Both the position numbers and the translations under genes were made by a program. A stretch of DNA of 64,000 nucleotides from Heligmosomoides polygyrus polygyrus (Eukaryota; Nematoda; Chromadorea; Rhabditida; Heligmosomidae): assembly GCA_947396885.1 (NCBI GenBank), contig OX377206.1, forward strand, positions 43,135,631 to 43,199,630, read 5' to 3'. Of the stretch, positions 55,640 through 64,000 are shown one piece after another (position 1 is the first letter of the stretch; every line of letters starts with the position of its first letter). Under the pieces are notes generated by a model, which saw only the letters and a program-made list of their open reading frames with translations, had not been told where the DNA came from and searched no databases.

Positions 55640-56095
55640 AAGCACTTAAGTCAGCTTTAGCAATTAACACCCTGCATTGTATAGAGTACAATTTCGAATG
55701 CAGATGTTGCTCCTTCACGTTCAAAAATGTTCCGTGTTCACGAGATGCTCAGAAAGCCTGAAAAGTTGAACTCGTTGTGATTAATTCGACAACTGCTCTC
55801 AAAATGCTTTATTTTCAACTGTAAACGAACAAAATATTATTATCAGAAGATTACATAAACAAAACCTTTATCAGCGTTTTTTCTAACAAATTATTAAATC
55901 AAACAGTTGTCCTCTTTCTTGAGCTAATCTGATACAGTCGACGCTGCACCTGGAAAGAAGGACCTATTAAAGGGTACAAAAATTGCATAGAAAATTTTAA
56001 AAAATCAACGCGGATAGGAAATAAAACGGTGGTCTACAAAAGGGGGGGAGGGTCGTACCAGATCCGCTCTGGGAGGGGGGGTCGTAAATTTTCGG
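55640..56095. other. no gene recognised
   Basis: AT-rich to about 56030, then poly-G-bearing repeat text leading into the 56.1-kb repeat units. Confidence 0.3.
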
Positions 56096-56099
56096 CAAA

Positions 56100-56870
56100 A
56101 ATCGAACCCCACGCAGACACCGTCGTCCTACGACGAGGGATCGCATTCAGAATTAAGCATGAGATGCTGTTGCAGCAGAGGAAGGCAGCCTCCTCCTCCT
56201 GCTTGACACAACGGCGTCTGCGGGCGTTTCTGAGTCCCTGAATCCAGAAGACGGGTTCCCATCGTCGCACCACAACCTTCTGGAGTCAGAAGATCGAAAA
56301 GGAAGGAAACAGAGGTCATATCGTCGTCGTACGACGACCGGCCGCATGCAGAACTCAGCCTTATCCCATGTTGAACGGCAGAGTTTACCCGCGACAGGTA
56401 CGCCTCTGCGTACCTCGCGCGGGCAACGTTTACCGTTCAACATGGGATATTGTTGCAGGAGAGGAAGCGCATCCTCCTCCGCTTGACACAACGGCCTCTG
56501 CGCGCGTTTCTGAGTGCCTGAATCCAGAAGACGGGTTCCCTTCGTCGCACCACAACCGCATGGAGTCAGAAGAGGAGACACCGTCGTCCTACGACGAGGG
56601 ATCGCATTCAGAATTAAGCATGAGATGCTGCTGCAGCAGAGAAAGCGCAGCCTCCTCCTGCTTGACACAACGGCGTCTGCGCGCGTTTCTGCGTCCCTGA
56701 ATCCAGAAGACGGGTTCCCATCGTCGCACCACAACCGTCTGGAGTCAGAACATCGAAAAGAAAGGAAGCAGATGTCACATCGTGGTCGTACGACGGCCGG
56801 CCGCATGCAGAACTCAGCATTATCCCATGTTGAACGGAAAACTTTGCCCGCGCCAGGTACGCCTCTGCGT
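56100..56870 (+). repeat. three more units of the 17.1-kb repeat family
   Basis: Units at about 56110-56340, 56400-56580 and 56585-56860 repeat ctacgacgagggatcgcatt, atgttgcagcagag-like text, cttgacacaacggcgtctgc and cctgaatccagaagacgggt. The frame LLLLDTTASARVS...LNPEDGFPSSHHNR is readable again, with PRRTTTGRIQNSALSH-like text between units. Same orientation as the 17.1-kb set. Confidence 0.6.
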
Positions 56871-57039
56871 ATATCTCCAAGTCCAGTATTTTCTCATGGT
56901 CAACTGTACGTGGCTTGCTCGCGAGTTCGACAGAAGCCATCTGAATATTTGGTTAACACCAGGACTCAACTCGATACCAAACGTTGTATTCACCGAGATG
57001 CTTCAGTAAATGTTGTCTTTTTGTTGTTTCGTTAACAAA

Positions 57040-57530
57040 ATTGTTTTGAAACATCACACGTACTTTCTGTGTGAGAGTATTTTCTGAGAAAAAAGCGCAA
57101 ACCTAAAACCCCGCGAAGCGGGCAAGTGCGAAACACGCCGTTAGGTGTTTCATAGCACTTGTCTGACTATATTTCTCGCACAATTTCAGCCTGGAAGCGT
57201 GCCTCCCAATTAATTCTGATATAAATAAAAACTGATATTTGAGGAAAATAAACAACGCCTAAAAGCCGCCTTAAGGGTTTTTAGACAGGGTAATTGATTC
57301 ATTGATTCTAGCTCAATTGATAGAGCTCGAATTTCTAGTACAGGAGATGGTATGGTTTACATTAGTAGCCTGGAAGCATGCCTCGTAGTTAATTCTGATG
57401 TAAATAAAAACTGATATTTAACGAAAGCTAAAAAGCGCCTGAAAAAAATGTAAGGGTTATTGAGACAAGGTTCTTTCCTGGCTCATTCGATAGAGCTTGA
57501 AATTCTGATATAGAAGATGGCAAGGTTCAG
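57040..57530 (+). repeat. dispersed repeat, two tandem units
   Basis: Units share gcctggaagc(g/a)tgcctc, agttaattctgat(a/g)taaataaaaactgat and gatagagctcgaa; related to 10240-10400 and, inverted, to 7700-7920. The first part (57110-57160) repeats the 18950-19000 text. Confidence 0.5.
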
Positions 57531-57637
57531 GTCACTCCCATAATCTGGACTGCCAATGCAAGCCGTCTGAGCCTCCTATCCCTCTATCGATTGTAATCAC
57601 GCCAAATCTGGTCGACCTACAGGCTCCTGTAGTTGCA

Positions 57638-58015
57638 GGGTCACCACCGCCTCCGCGGCGAGAGCTGTCTGGCTGAGTGCGAAGCGGTGGGTGTCACTGC
57701 GCGAGTCAACGCTAGTTGTCTCCGCAGGCACTGTCCCGCGCCTTTGCCCGCGCCGCTTTCAGGTAGAACGTCCCCCTCCCGGGGCGGAGTCACACCGCGG
57801 CAGCGGAGCCCGCAGTGAGGGGAGTGTGCACACTTCGCTGCCGCAGTGCTGCCGGCAGCGGCCGCAGCGGCAGTGGCAGCGAGGAATGACCCGGGCATTC
57901 CTCACTGTCGCTGCGTGCGGCCGCGGCGCAGTTCAACAGTGCCGCAGTGTGCGGGACCAGCTCCGCCCACATTCCACTGCTCGCTGCCCGCTGCAAAGTG
58001 TGCATGCGGCTTTAC
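57638..58015. repeat. GC-rich repeat block with foldback-like end
   Basis: 57638-57733 repeats 52313-52409. The block 57805-58013 is GC-rich; its right end (complement TAAAGCCGCATGCACACTTT) resembles the right end of foldback element B, and gtgtgcacacttcgctgccgc near 57826 looks like a decayed partner. Boundaries uncertain. Confidence 0.4.
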
Positions 58016-58019
58016 ACCA

Positions 58020-58500
58020 CTTAGCACTCCTCGAAAGGTCCTAGGGGGTTCGTTGGCGTCCAACCACGGTCTGGAACTTTTCCTCATACAAAATCCACTT
58101 TTCGTCACAAATAATGATTCGATCCAAAAACGGGTCAGTTTTGTTGCGTGAAATTAGAGAAGAACAAATCTCGAAACGTCACAATTTTTGCCGCCCCACT
58201 CAACTCGTGGGGCACCCACTTTTCGAGCTCTTTCATCTTCCCACGGCGTTTCAAAGCACCCGAAACAGCAGTTTTACTGACGTCTAGCTACTCTACGATT
58301 CCGCGAGCTGTTTGGGATAGCTCAACTTCCGCTAGTTCCTTCAACTCGTCGGCCAGGATTGCCCTAGGTTGAATCTCCGGTCCGAAAACCCACTGGCGCC
58401 CAGCGCTTTCTCCAACACTATTAGGTCCCCACATTGATTGATTTGTCGACCCGTCTTCGCTGCGAATTGTCTCAATTTGAAGTTAAAATAAAATATCGTT
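58020..58500 (-). pseudogene. mariner transposase, N-terminal half, truncated
   Basis: Minus strand: FYFNFKLRQ at the start, ELSQTARGIVE, DVSKTAVSGALKRRGKMKEL, EKWVPHELSGAAKI, SRNKTDPFLDRII and CDEKWILYEEK (first catalytic Asp) near 58090, in several frames. The catalytic C-terminal half is missing; the frame ends at the GC-rich repeat block. No terminal repeat seen. Confidence 0.65.
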
Positions 58501-58837
58501 CGGAATTGCTCTTTCGACATATTTCAATAAGCCCTTCAAGAACAGAAATATAAAATAACGTTGAAACATAAATTATTTAGTCAGAAAGAGCGAAAAATTC
58601 TGTACAGAAAGTAGGATTAATGCGCAATGCAAGTTCAACTTTCACTTAATAATAGACGAATAAAAAATAGTAACACAAAACGCTGACAACCGCTGACTTT
58701 CCTAATACATAAGGGAAGCTGGAAGACCCTCTGTGTCAGAATAAAGGAGCATTTGGATGGCCTTAAAAAGGTGAGGTCCAGACTCCTTGGAAGAAACACA
58801 GGATCCGATGCTATGCTTGCGCGCCGACAGAGGTCTC

Positions 58838-60115
58838 AGTGTCGATCTTAGCGAGAGAGAGTGATATATCGGCGCGCAGGATGGCCGAGTGGGTAGCGCG
58901 GTGGACTTGCGGGAGGGTGGTCAAGGGATCGGTTCCGGGGATGGGTTGCTATTGCTAGTCGTGTTCTTTGAATTTTTATCAATGTAGAGTGCATTTTCGC
59001 CTCGGCAGGATTCGATGTTCGCGTCTCAACCTCCCTCGTACTCGTAGTCTCGACAAAGGCAAAAAAATTCCTTCGTTCAAACCCCGATAAGGGGGTTATT
59101 TGGGGTGCCTGTCACGAATCTGGCATTTGTTTTCGGCACAACAGCAGATTGCAGCAGGTTAGAATAGATAATACCGCGAAAAAGCTGGTTTTTAAGCGGA
59201 TTTCTTCATCTGGCTGCACTTCTTTTCCAAAATCGTATCTTGATCTGAAAACAGCCCTCAAAAAAATTAAAAACCAAAAATGTATACCAAATTTGTGATC
59301 ATCACCCTCAGTCAATAACTTTCCAAGACGAATGGAGTGAGGAAGTGTGTGCGGCTAACCGGTCTCCACCATTTCACTTACCTAAACCCTACTCACAACG
59401 TAGCCTACTGTAACCTAGCGGAACAAAAAACGGATTCCAGATTCATCATCAGTATCCCAAACGCCCTCTCTCTAGACGAACCTTGGCGAAAAAATTTTCC
59501 CACGTGAGAGTACTTGTGTTCATACCTGTACCTGCCCCCCCCCCCCCCTCTTTAATAGGGAAGTGATCGGCACAAAAAGGCAGAGATGCGACCAATAATG
59601 CAAGAAGAACAAAAATTCGAATTTCCGTCACGGTTAGTAAAATTAGTAAATGTCACAAGAAACGCGCTCTCCATAGAAATCCGAAAGGCGATCAACATAT
59701 CTTGGTGATGGATCAAAGTAATAGTCGATCATGCTCACTATAAGATTACTACAACACACTTCCAAAACTATAATAATAAAAAGAATTAAAAAGAGATCAC
59801 ACATGGATATCTAAAGATGGACCTAACAAGACAAGCATGGTCCAATAACCATATCCAGTCGACGAAGACTAGCTTGACTCACATCCCGCAAGAGATTAAA
59901 AAGAACACTGAACCTTGTTAAGGCCAAAATGCACTCTACATTGATAAAAATGCGAAGAACGCAATTAGCAACGGACAGACCCCATCCCCGATAACCGATC
60001 CCTTGACCACCCTTAGATGTGGCCATTAAACAATGCTTGTCCTGTTAGGTCCCTCGTTATGTTATTCATGTGTGATCCCTTTTTAATGCGCTATCCACTC
60101 GGCCATTCAGTCGCT
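58838..60115. repeat. 1.25-kb element with inverted, inward-pointing tRNA-like ends
   Basis: Left end (58871-59010, plus): TGGCCGAGTGGGTAGCGCGG (excellent A box), GGATCGGTTCC (B box, one change), then a tail atgtagagtgcattttcgcc. Right end (60115-59915, minus): TGGCCGAGTGGATAGCGC, an insert of about 80 bp, then GGTCAAGGGATCGGTTATCG and the same tail. Interior text near 59520-59710 (poly-C; acaagaaacgcgctctccatagaaa) matches the interior of the 35.28-37.33-kb element. A partial head (gtcgatattagcgggagaga) recurs at 61128-61175. Inner frames have no recognisable product. Confidence 0.6.
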
Positions 60116-60119
60116 GGGG

Positions 60120-61790
60120 GCCTGCTGGTGAACGCCTCCCGTGAATGCGCCTTCTCGCTTCTACTGGAAATTTATGGCGGAGAGTCGTTGGATACACCGC
60201 CCTCAGAAAGGGGCGGGGCGAGGTGCGAGCCGAGGACAAGATGTCCGGGTCCCTGCTATCATGGAGGCATCGCATTTCTAATCACTTTCCTTGGCCCTGT
60301 AGCGCTATCCTGAACTGATTTCGTTCTTGAGACAGAAGTCAGAATCTTGTTCACCATATTTGGAGGAAAGAGTTTTCAGCTGCAGCGCCAAGGCTTTCTT
60401 TAGGTCCCGAAACATTGCTCAGTACTAAGGCGTCGTCCGCATTTTCCCACAAGTACAGCAACATCTTAGCGAGATATGTCATGACAACAACTCGACCACT
60501 AGAAAGTTCTTCAACACAAGAGGAATTGTCTGATCCTTGGAAAGAGAGGGTGGTGAGCCGGTTTTGCGCACAATTACGAATAAGCCTTCAATGTAGAGCT
60601 CTTGACTGGAATCACCCATAGCCTCTAGTTGAAAAACGAAAGAATCTAGGGAGGGAGAAGAACGACGTTCTCCTTCCCCAACTGCCTCCATAACCGAACC
60701 GACTGGAAAATGACTTCAGAGTTCCCTGAGATGCGCTTCCCAATAGTCTCCTACCAGCTGTTAGGCTTTTGGACGACTTCACGCCAATTAACGACGGTTT
60801 CGCGCGCAGCAAACTTGCCCAAATAGGGCGGCGCAGGCAGGGCGGGAAGTGGGCGGCGGACAGCACGGTGTACCGAACGACTGCCCCCGGAATTTATCAA
60901 CTCCCGCGTTCTAGCTCCAAACCTTTTGCAGGACTATCTCCGGGCACAATAACGGTATTCCAGGCGTCAGTTTTGCGTTATCGGCCCGCCCGGTTTTTTG
61001 CCATTTTTGTTCTACCCAGAGGTCCGCAGGGAATTTGGAAACGACTATGGTGCTTCCCAGAGAACGCCCTACAACCCTATATAGGTCGCTTTGAGAAACT
61101 CCACGGTCACCTCTTCGACCTTCCTCGTCAGTGTCGATATTAGCGGGAGAGAGTGATATATCGACGCGCAGGACAATAGAAGCGCTGGCACCCTTCGCAC
61201 AGCTCTGTGAGTTTCAATCCTCATGATATTATCCACAGGGTGATTAAGTCGGGTCCTCTCGAACCTCATTCACCCACGACTACATACATCTGCGGATGTT
61301 GGCGCACCGGTTCTGCATCCACCTCTAGGGTTAGTCATTCATTTAAAACTGTGGTGTCGGGTCACGTCTGTTTTCGTTAAGACTGGTACTCTTACAGACG
61401 TTATCGGCTATTCCAGGTTCTGAAGCAAAACTCGCGGAAACGTAAGCCGAATGAAGAGGTGCATAATATTCTTGACCAGTCTTGGCTGGACTTTCGAATT
61501 CGGACATCGAACATGACTCCTCACCAATATTTGAATTCGAAAGAGTATTCGATTTTTACAAACCACCGATTTTTGAATTTATCATGTTAAGATCGTACAG
61601 ATCTTAGACGATTAGACGGGAGGAGTCTAGGTACTTCTGTGTGACATAAATAGTGTCTTTTATCATTTATCAATATCTACATAGGGGGGGGGGAAGCAGG
61701 CAGGCAGCCTGGCGTCGGAATGTCGTCTGGTCTCGTGGGCGGACCCGACGGGGTCGGCTTATCAGGTGAGCTGTGGCTCCAATGCCACGA
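60120..61790. other. unassigned, with dispersed repeats
   Basis: 60912-61095 repeats 37432-37625; 61128-61175 repeats the head of the 58.84-kb element. Open frames between 60415 and 61143 show no domain. A poly-G tract and GC-rich text lie at 61685-61760, which may be LTR of the gypsy element to the right. Confidence 0.35.
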
Positions 61791-61792
61791 CA

Positions 61793-62860
61793 TCCCCCTC
61801 TTCTGAAGAAGCTCGTCCTCAAGCGCAAGCTAGCATAGCCCAGCATGAAGTTGTCGTCATGGTACCATCGTTATTGTTTTTGCCGCCATCGCCATTATAC
61901 TCCGTGTCCACATTGTGCATCCATTACGGTCTCCAAGCTATCAGACTGTCGTTGAACTAGTTACACTAGTTACGAACAACAAATTACTCTCATTCTTTTG
62001 GAATGTGGATGACGATAGAAGAACGTGATGCGTATCAAAGGATATGTACTGACTATACTGACATGATATGGCTATGTCTGTGTGGCTATGGCTGTGCTGT
62101 ATATCATATTCGGCAAAAGTGAGCTCGTCCTCGAGCGACAAGAAGATGTTGCATACATGATGGCAGTTTGTGACATACTTGTGATTTGAGGAAAGATTTC
62201 GACAAAAAAAAGATGGCACAAAAATTACAAACAATTGTGTGAAATATACTGAACCTATGTGATTCCTATTACCACATAACATATATGATGTTCTATTATT
62301 ATATTACACTGAAAAATCAAAAATATGAACAAAAGTGGCATGAGGCTAGAATGTTAAATTCTGACCAGGACGCAAACATAACATAAAATCTGGTAAAAAA
62401 GGGCTAGACGAATATTGATCTGGATTTCCATCCGAGAGCGATCAATAAACGGGCGTTTTTTAAATGAATGTTTGAAGGGAATTTTTTTAAAGTGCGGTGA
62501 GTTTTGCAAGGATAGCTTGGATTTCTTTGAACCGCCAATTCAAAGAAATTTGTGCTTTGTGATGGTAGCGCGGTAGCAGCGAAGGAAAACATGAACGAAT
62601 TGAACTCGTGAGTGTTCAAATTCGCTTCCTGAGAGTTATATAGTTGTGCTGAAATTATTGTATTTGTTCTGCAAATGGTTTGAACGCCGAATTGGTTGTT
62701 CTTGAACTTTCGATGCTTTTGTGTCTGAAGAAGGAATAGTGGAATTTGGAATAGAAGCACTGACCGTACCAGAACGGGGAGAATATAACTTCAGACGGTT
62801 AATGTGGACTAATTGTCGCTTAGGGCGAACAGTGAGTGTAACGATTGTTACATTAGGACG
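61793..62860 (-). mobile_element. Ty3/gypsy 3' region and probable LTR start
   Basis: On the minus strand a purine tract (cagaagagggggа-type, complement of 61783-61793) is followed by TGTCGTGGCATTGGAGCC, a typical polypurine tract and LTR start, similar to TGTCACGG at 39993. Between it and the integrase (62860) are AT-rich sequence and short minus-strand frames with no recognised domain. The 5' LTR would lie beyond the right edge. Confidence 0.4.
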
Positions 62861-62862
62861 AT

Positions 62863-64000
62863 CTACACTTTCAACTTGAAACGGACCTTTCCATTGGGTA
62901 CTGAATTTAGGAGGAACTGTGTCGTCAGAAGAACTAAATCCCCGATGGAAAGTTCCGTTTTGTCTACCTTATGGAGAAGATCGTAACCAGTCTTGTACTT
63001 CGTTGTCTTCTCAGCTATCGCATTTCCAACACTGACGATCGTATCCTTCAAGCCAGCTGTGAACTGATCTGCGAAGCTGTCTGTAGCAAAGACAAGAGTC
63101 GAAGGGAAACCATGGAGAACATCAGTCCAAGTAATTGGATGACGTCCATGAACAAGGTAGAACGGGATGTAACCTGTAGTTGAATTGGCACTGCAATTAT
63201 ATGCGAAAACGACAGGTTGCAGGAAATCCGACCATATTGCTCTTGCTTCAGAGCAACATGATGTAAGAGAATCGTTGATAACTTTAACGATCCGTTCTGC
63301 TTGTCCATTTGCTTTGTGGTTGTAGCTAGTAGTAAATTTGTTTGTGATACCCAAGGTAGAATTTATCTTGGCAAACACTTCACTAGTGTAATTTGAACCA
63401 CAATCAGAAACTAGGTCATTAGGAATGCCGTGTTTGGATCTCACGTCATTGATAAGAGCTTTGACTACCAGTTCTGTCGTTTGGTTTTCTAGTGGAGTAC
63501 ATACTACACATTTGCTAAAAGCACACACAGAAATAGAAATGAACCGATATCCATTGAGACATTGGGGTAAAGGACCAATAACATCTGTGTGGATACGTTC
63601 AAAGAGACGTTGGGGAATGGGAAAACTTCCCAATTCCTGACGTATTATATGCCCCGCCGGTGTCTTTACCTTTTCACACACTGGGCAAGAAGTTACAAAA
63701 GTTATGACATCGGAGTATTGGTCAGGCCAATAATACTTGTCCCTAATGGCAGCATATGTTTTCTGTACGCCATGATGTGAACCAAGCAAGGGATTATCAT
63801 GATATAACGATAAGATTTTGGTTTGCATTTGTTCATCAGGAACAAGTAATCTTGATTTGCTTTTGTGGGTGTGGTATAAAGAATCATTATAAATACTAAA
63901 ATTTTGAATTGTGTTTTTAAACCTGTAAGGGAGCTGCGATAGTTTTCCTTTAAAAAACAATAAAATATCGTTATAAGGAGAATGTTGCTGACTCGTTTGA
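62863..64000 (-). CDS. Ty3/gypsy integrase (partial pol), catalytic triad intact
   Basis: Inserts element DNA into the genome; the C-terminal part of the pol polyprotein. The frame is open from the window edge to a stop at 62863. Zinc region: LYHDNPLLGSHHGVQKT and SCPVCEKVK (HHCC). Core: HTDVIGPLPQ (first Asp), SDCGSNYTSEVF (second Asp) and NGQAERIVKVIND (Glu), with 35 residues between the second Asp and the Glu, as in active integrases. A C-terminal domain with LSIGDLVLL follows; the extreme end may be shifted. No stop over about 379 codons, so this copy is much better preserved than the one at 37.6-39.1 kb. The upstream reverse transcriptase lies outside the window. Confidence 0.85.
   Translation of the reverse strand, partial: QTSQQHSPYNDILLFFKGKLSQLPYRFKNTIQNFSIYNDSLYHTHKSKSRLLVPDEQMQTKILSLYHDNPLLGSHHGVQKTYAAIRDKYYWPDQYSDVITFVTSCPVCEKVKTPAGHIIRQELGSFPIPQRLFERIHTDVIGPLPQCLNGYRFISISVCAFSKCVVCTPLENQTTELVVKALINDVRSKHGIPNDLVSDCGSNYTSEVFAKINSTLGITNKFTTSYNHKANGQAERIVKVINDSLTSCCSEARAIWSDFLQPVVFAYNCSANSTTGYIPFYLVHGRHPITWTDVLHGFPSTLVFATDSFADQFTAGLKDTIVSVGNAIAEKTTKYKTGYDLLHKVDKTELSIGDLVLLTTQFLLNSVPNGKVRFKLKV

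Noticed and set aside
58871..58942. Functional tRNA-Ser-like gene
   Set aside because: The A box is excellent, but the B box is altered and no closed acceptor stem forms; the sequence recurs as the head of a dispersed element.

Overview
The window looks like repeat-rich, gene-poor nuclear DNA of a nematode, most likely a clade V/strongylid (hookworm-like) species. This is inferred from a near-perfect SL1 spliced-leader sequence (10926-10947, minus strand), compact introns ending in TTTTAG, nematode-style mariner, RTE, CR1-like, BEL/Pao and Penelope-like remnants, and tRNA-derived repeats. There are no bacterial operons, rRNA genes or CRISPR arrays. A 200-base assembly gap lies at 8651-8850.

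Layout. 0.2-1.5 kb: a 1.28-kb mariner with a broken transposase. 1.66-5.84 kb: the only convincing host gene, the ligand-binding-domain exons of a nuclear hormone receptor on the plus strand; its 3.46-kb intron holds a foldback MITE and a second mariner. 6-10.2 kb: satellite-like tandem repeats, GC-rich hairpins and the N gap. 10.4-11.9 kb: a GC-rich block bearing the SL1-like sequence and several foldback elements. 12.4-16.66 kb: a nearly complete CR1-like LINE on the minus strand (ORF1 intact; ORF2 with one nonsense codon), then a tiny hAT MITE. 17-19.5 kb: diverged repeat units that keep one reading frame, and a mariner relic. 20.8-22.3 kb: an RTE reverse-transcriptase relic split by a foldback MITE. 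23.9-28.2 kb: a second CR1-like LINE split by a 2,986-bp TA-inserted element that carries an inverted duplication of its own junction, and then by a third type of mariner. 29.4-30.5 kb: RTE endonuclease relic. 33.4-37.3 kb: inverted pairs of tRNA-like repeats and an ATGT microsatellite. 37.6-40.3 kb: Ty3/gypsy integrase and BEL/Pao gag/LTR remnants. 40.3-45.9 kb: Penelope-like element pieces in inverted orientation, with another CR1-like LINE inserted. 46.3-52.1 kb: GC-rich duplications, foldback elements and a second gag/LTR remnant. 52.4-55.6 kb: a 3.2-kb imperfect palindrome. 56-61 kb: more dispersed repeats, a mariner fragment and a second tRNA-headed inverted element. 61.8-64 kb: a Ty3/gypsy element entering from the right, with an open integrase reading frame.

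How the parts relate. This is mostly a layered record of transposition, not a set of cooperating genes. Several insertions can be read exactly, because removing the inserted element and one target duplication restores a reading frame in the host element (21671-22028 in RTE; 24172-27157 in a LINE). The most unusual signals are (i) a set of foldback elements with TTA-type target duplications and shared tips but unrelated stems, (ii) paired inverted repeats headed by tRNA-like promoters, (iii) two kilobase-scale palindromes that could form long double-stranded RNA if transcribed, and (iv) an SL1 leader joined to non-SL-RNA sequence, suggesting a retrocopy of a trans-spliced mRNA. All family assignments come from reading motifs by eye; no database search was run.
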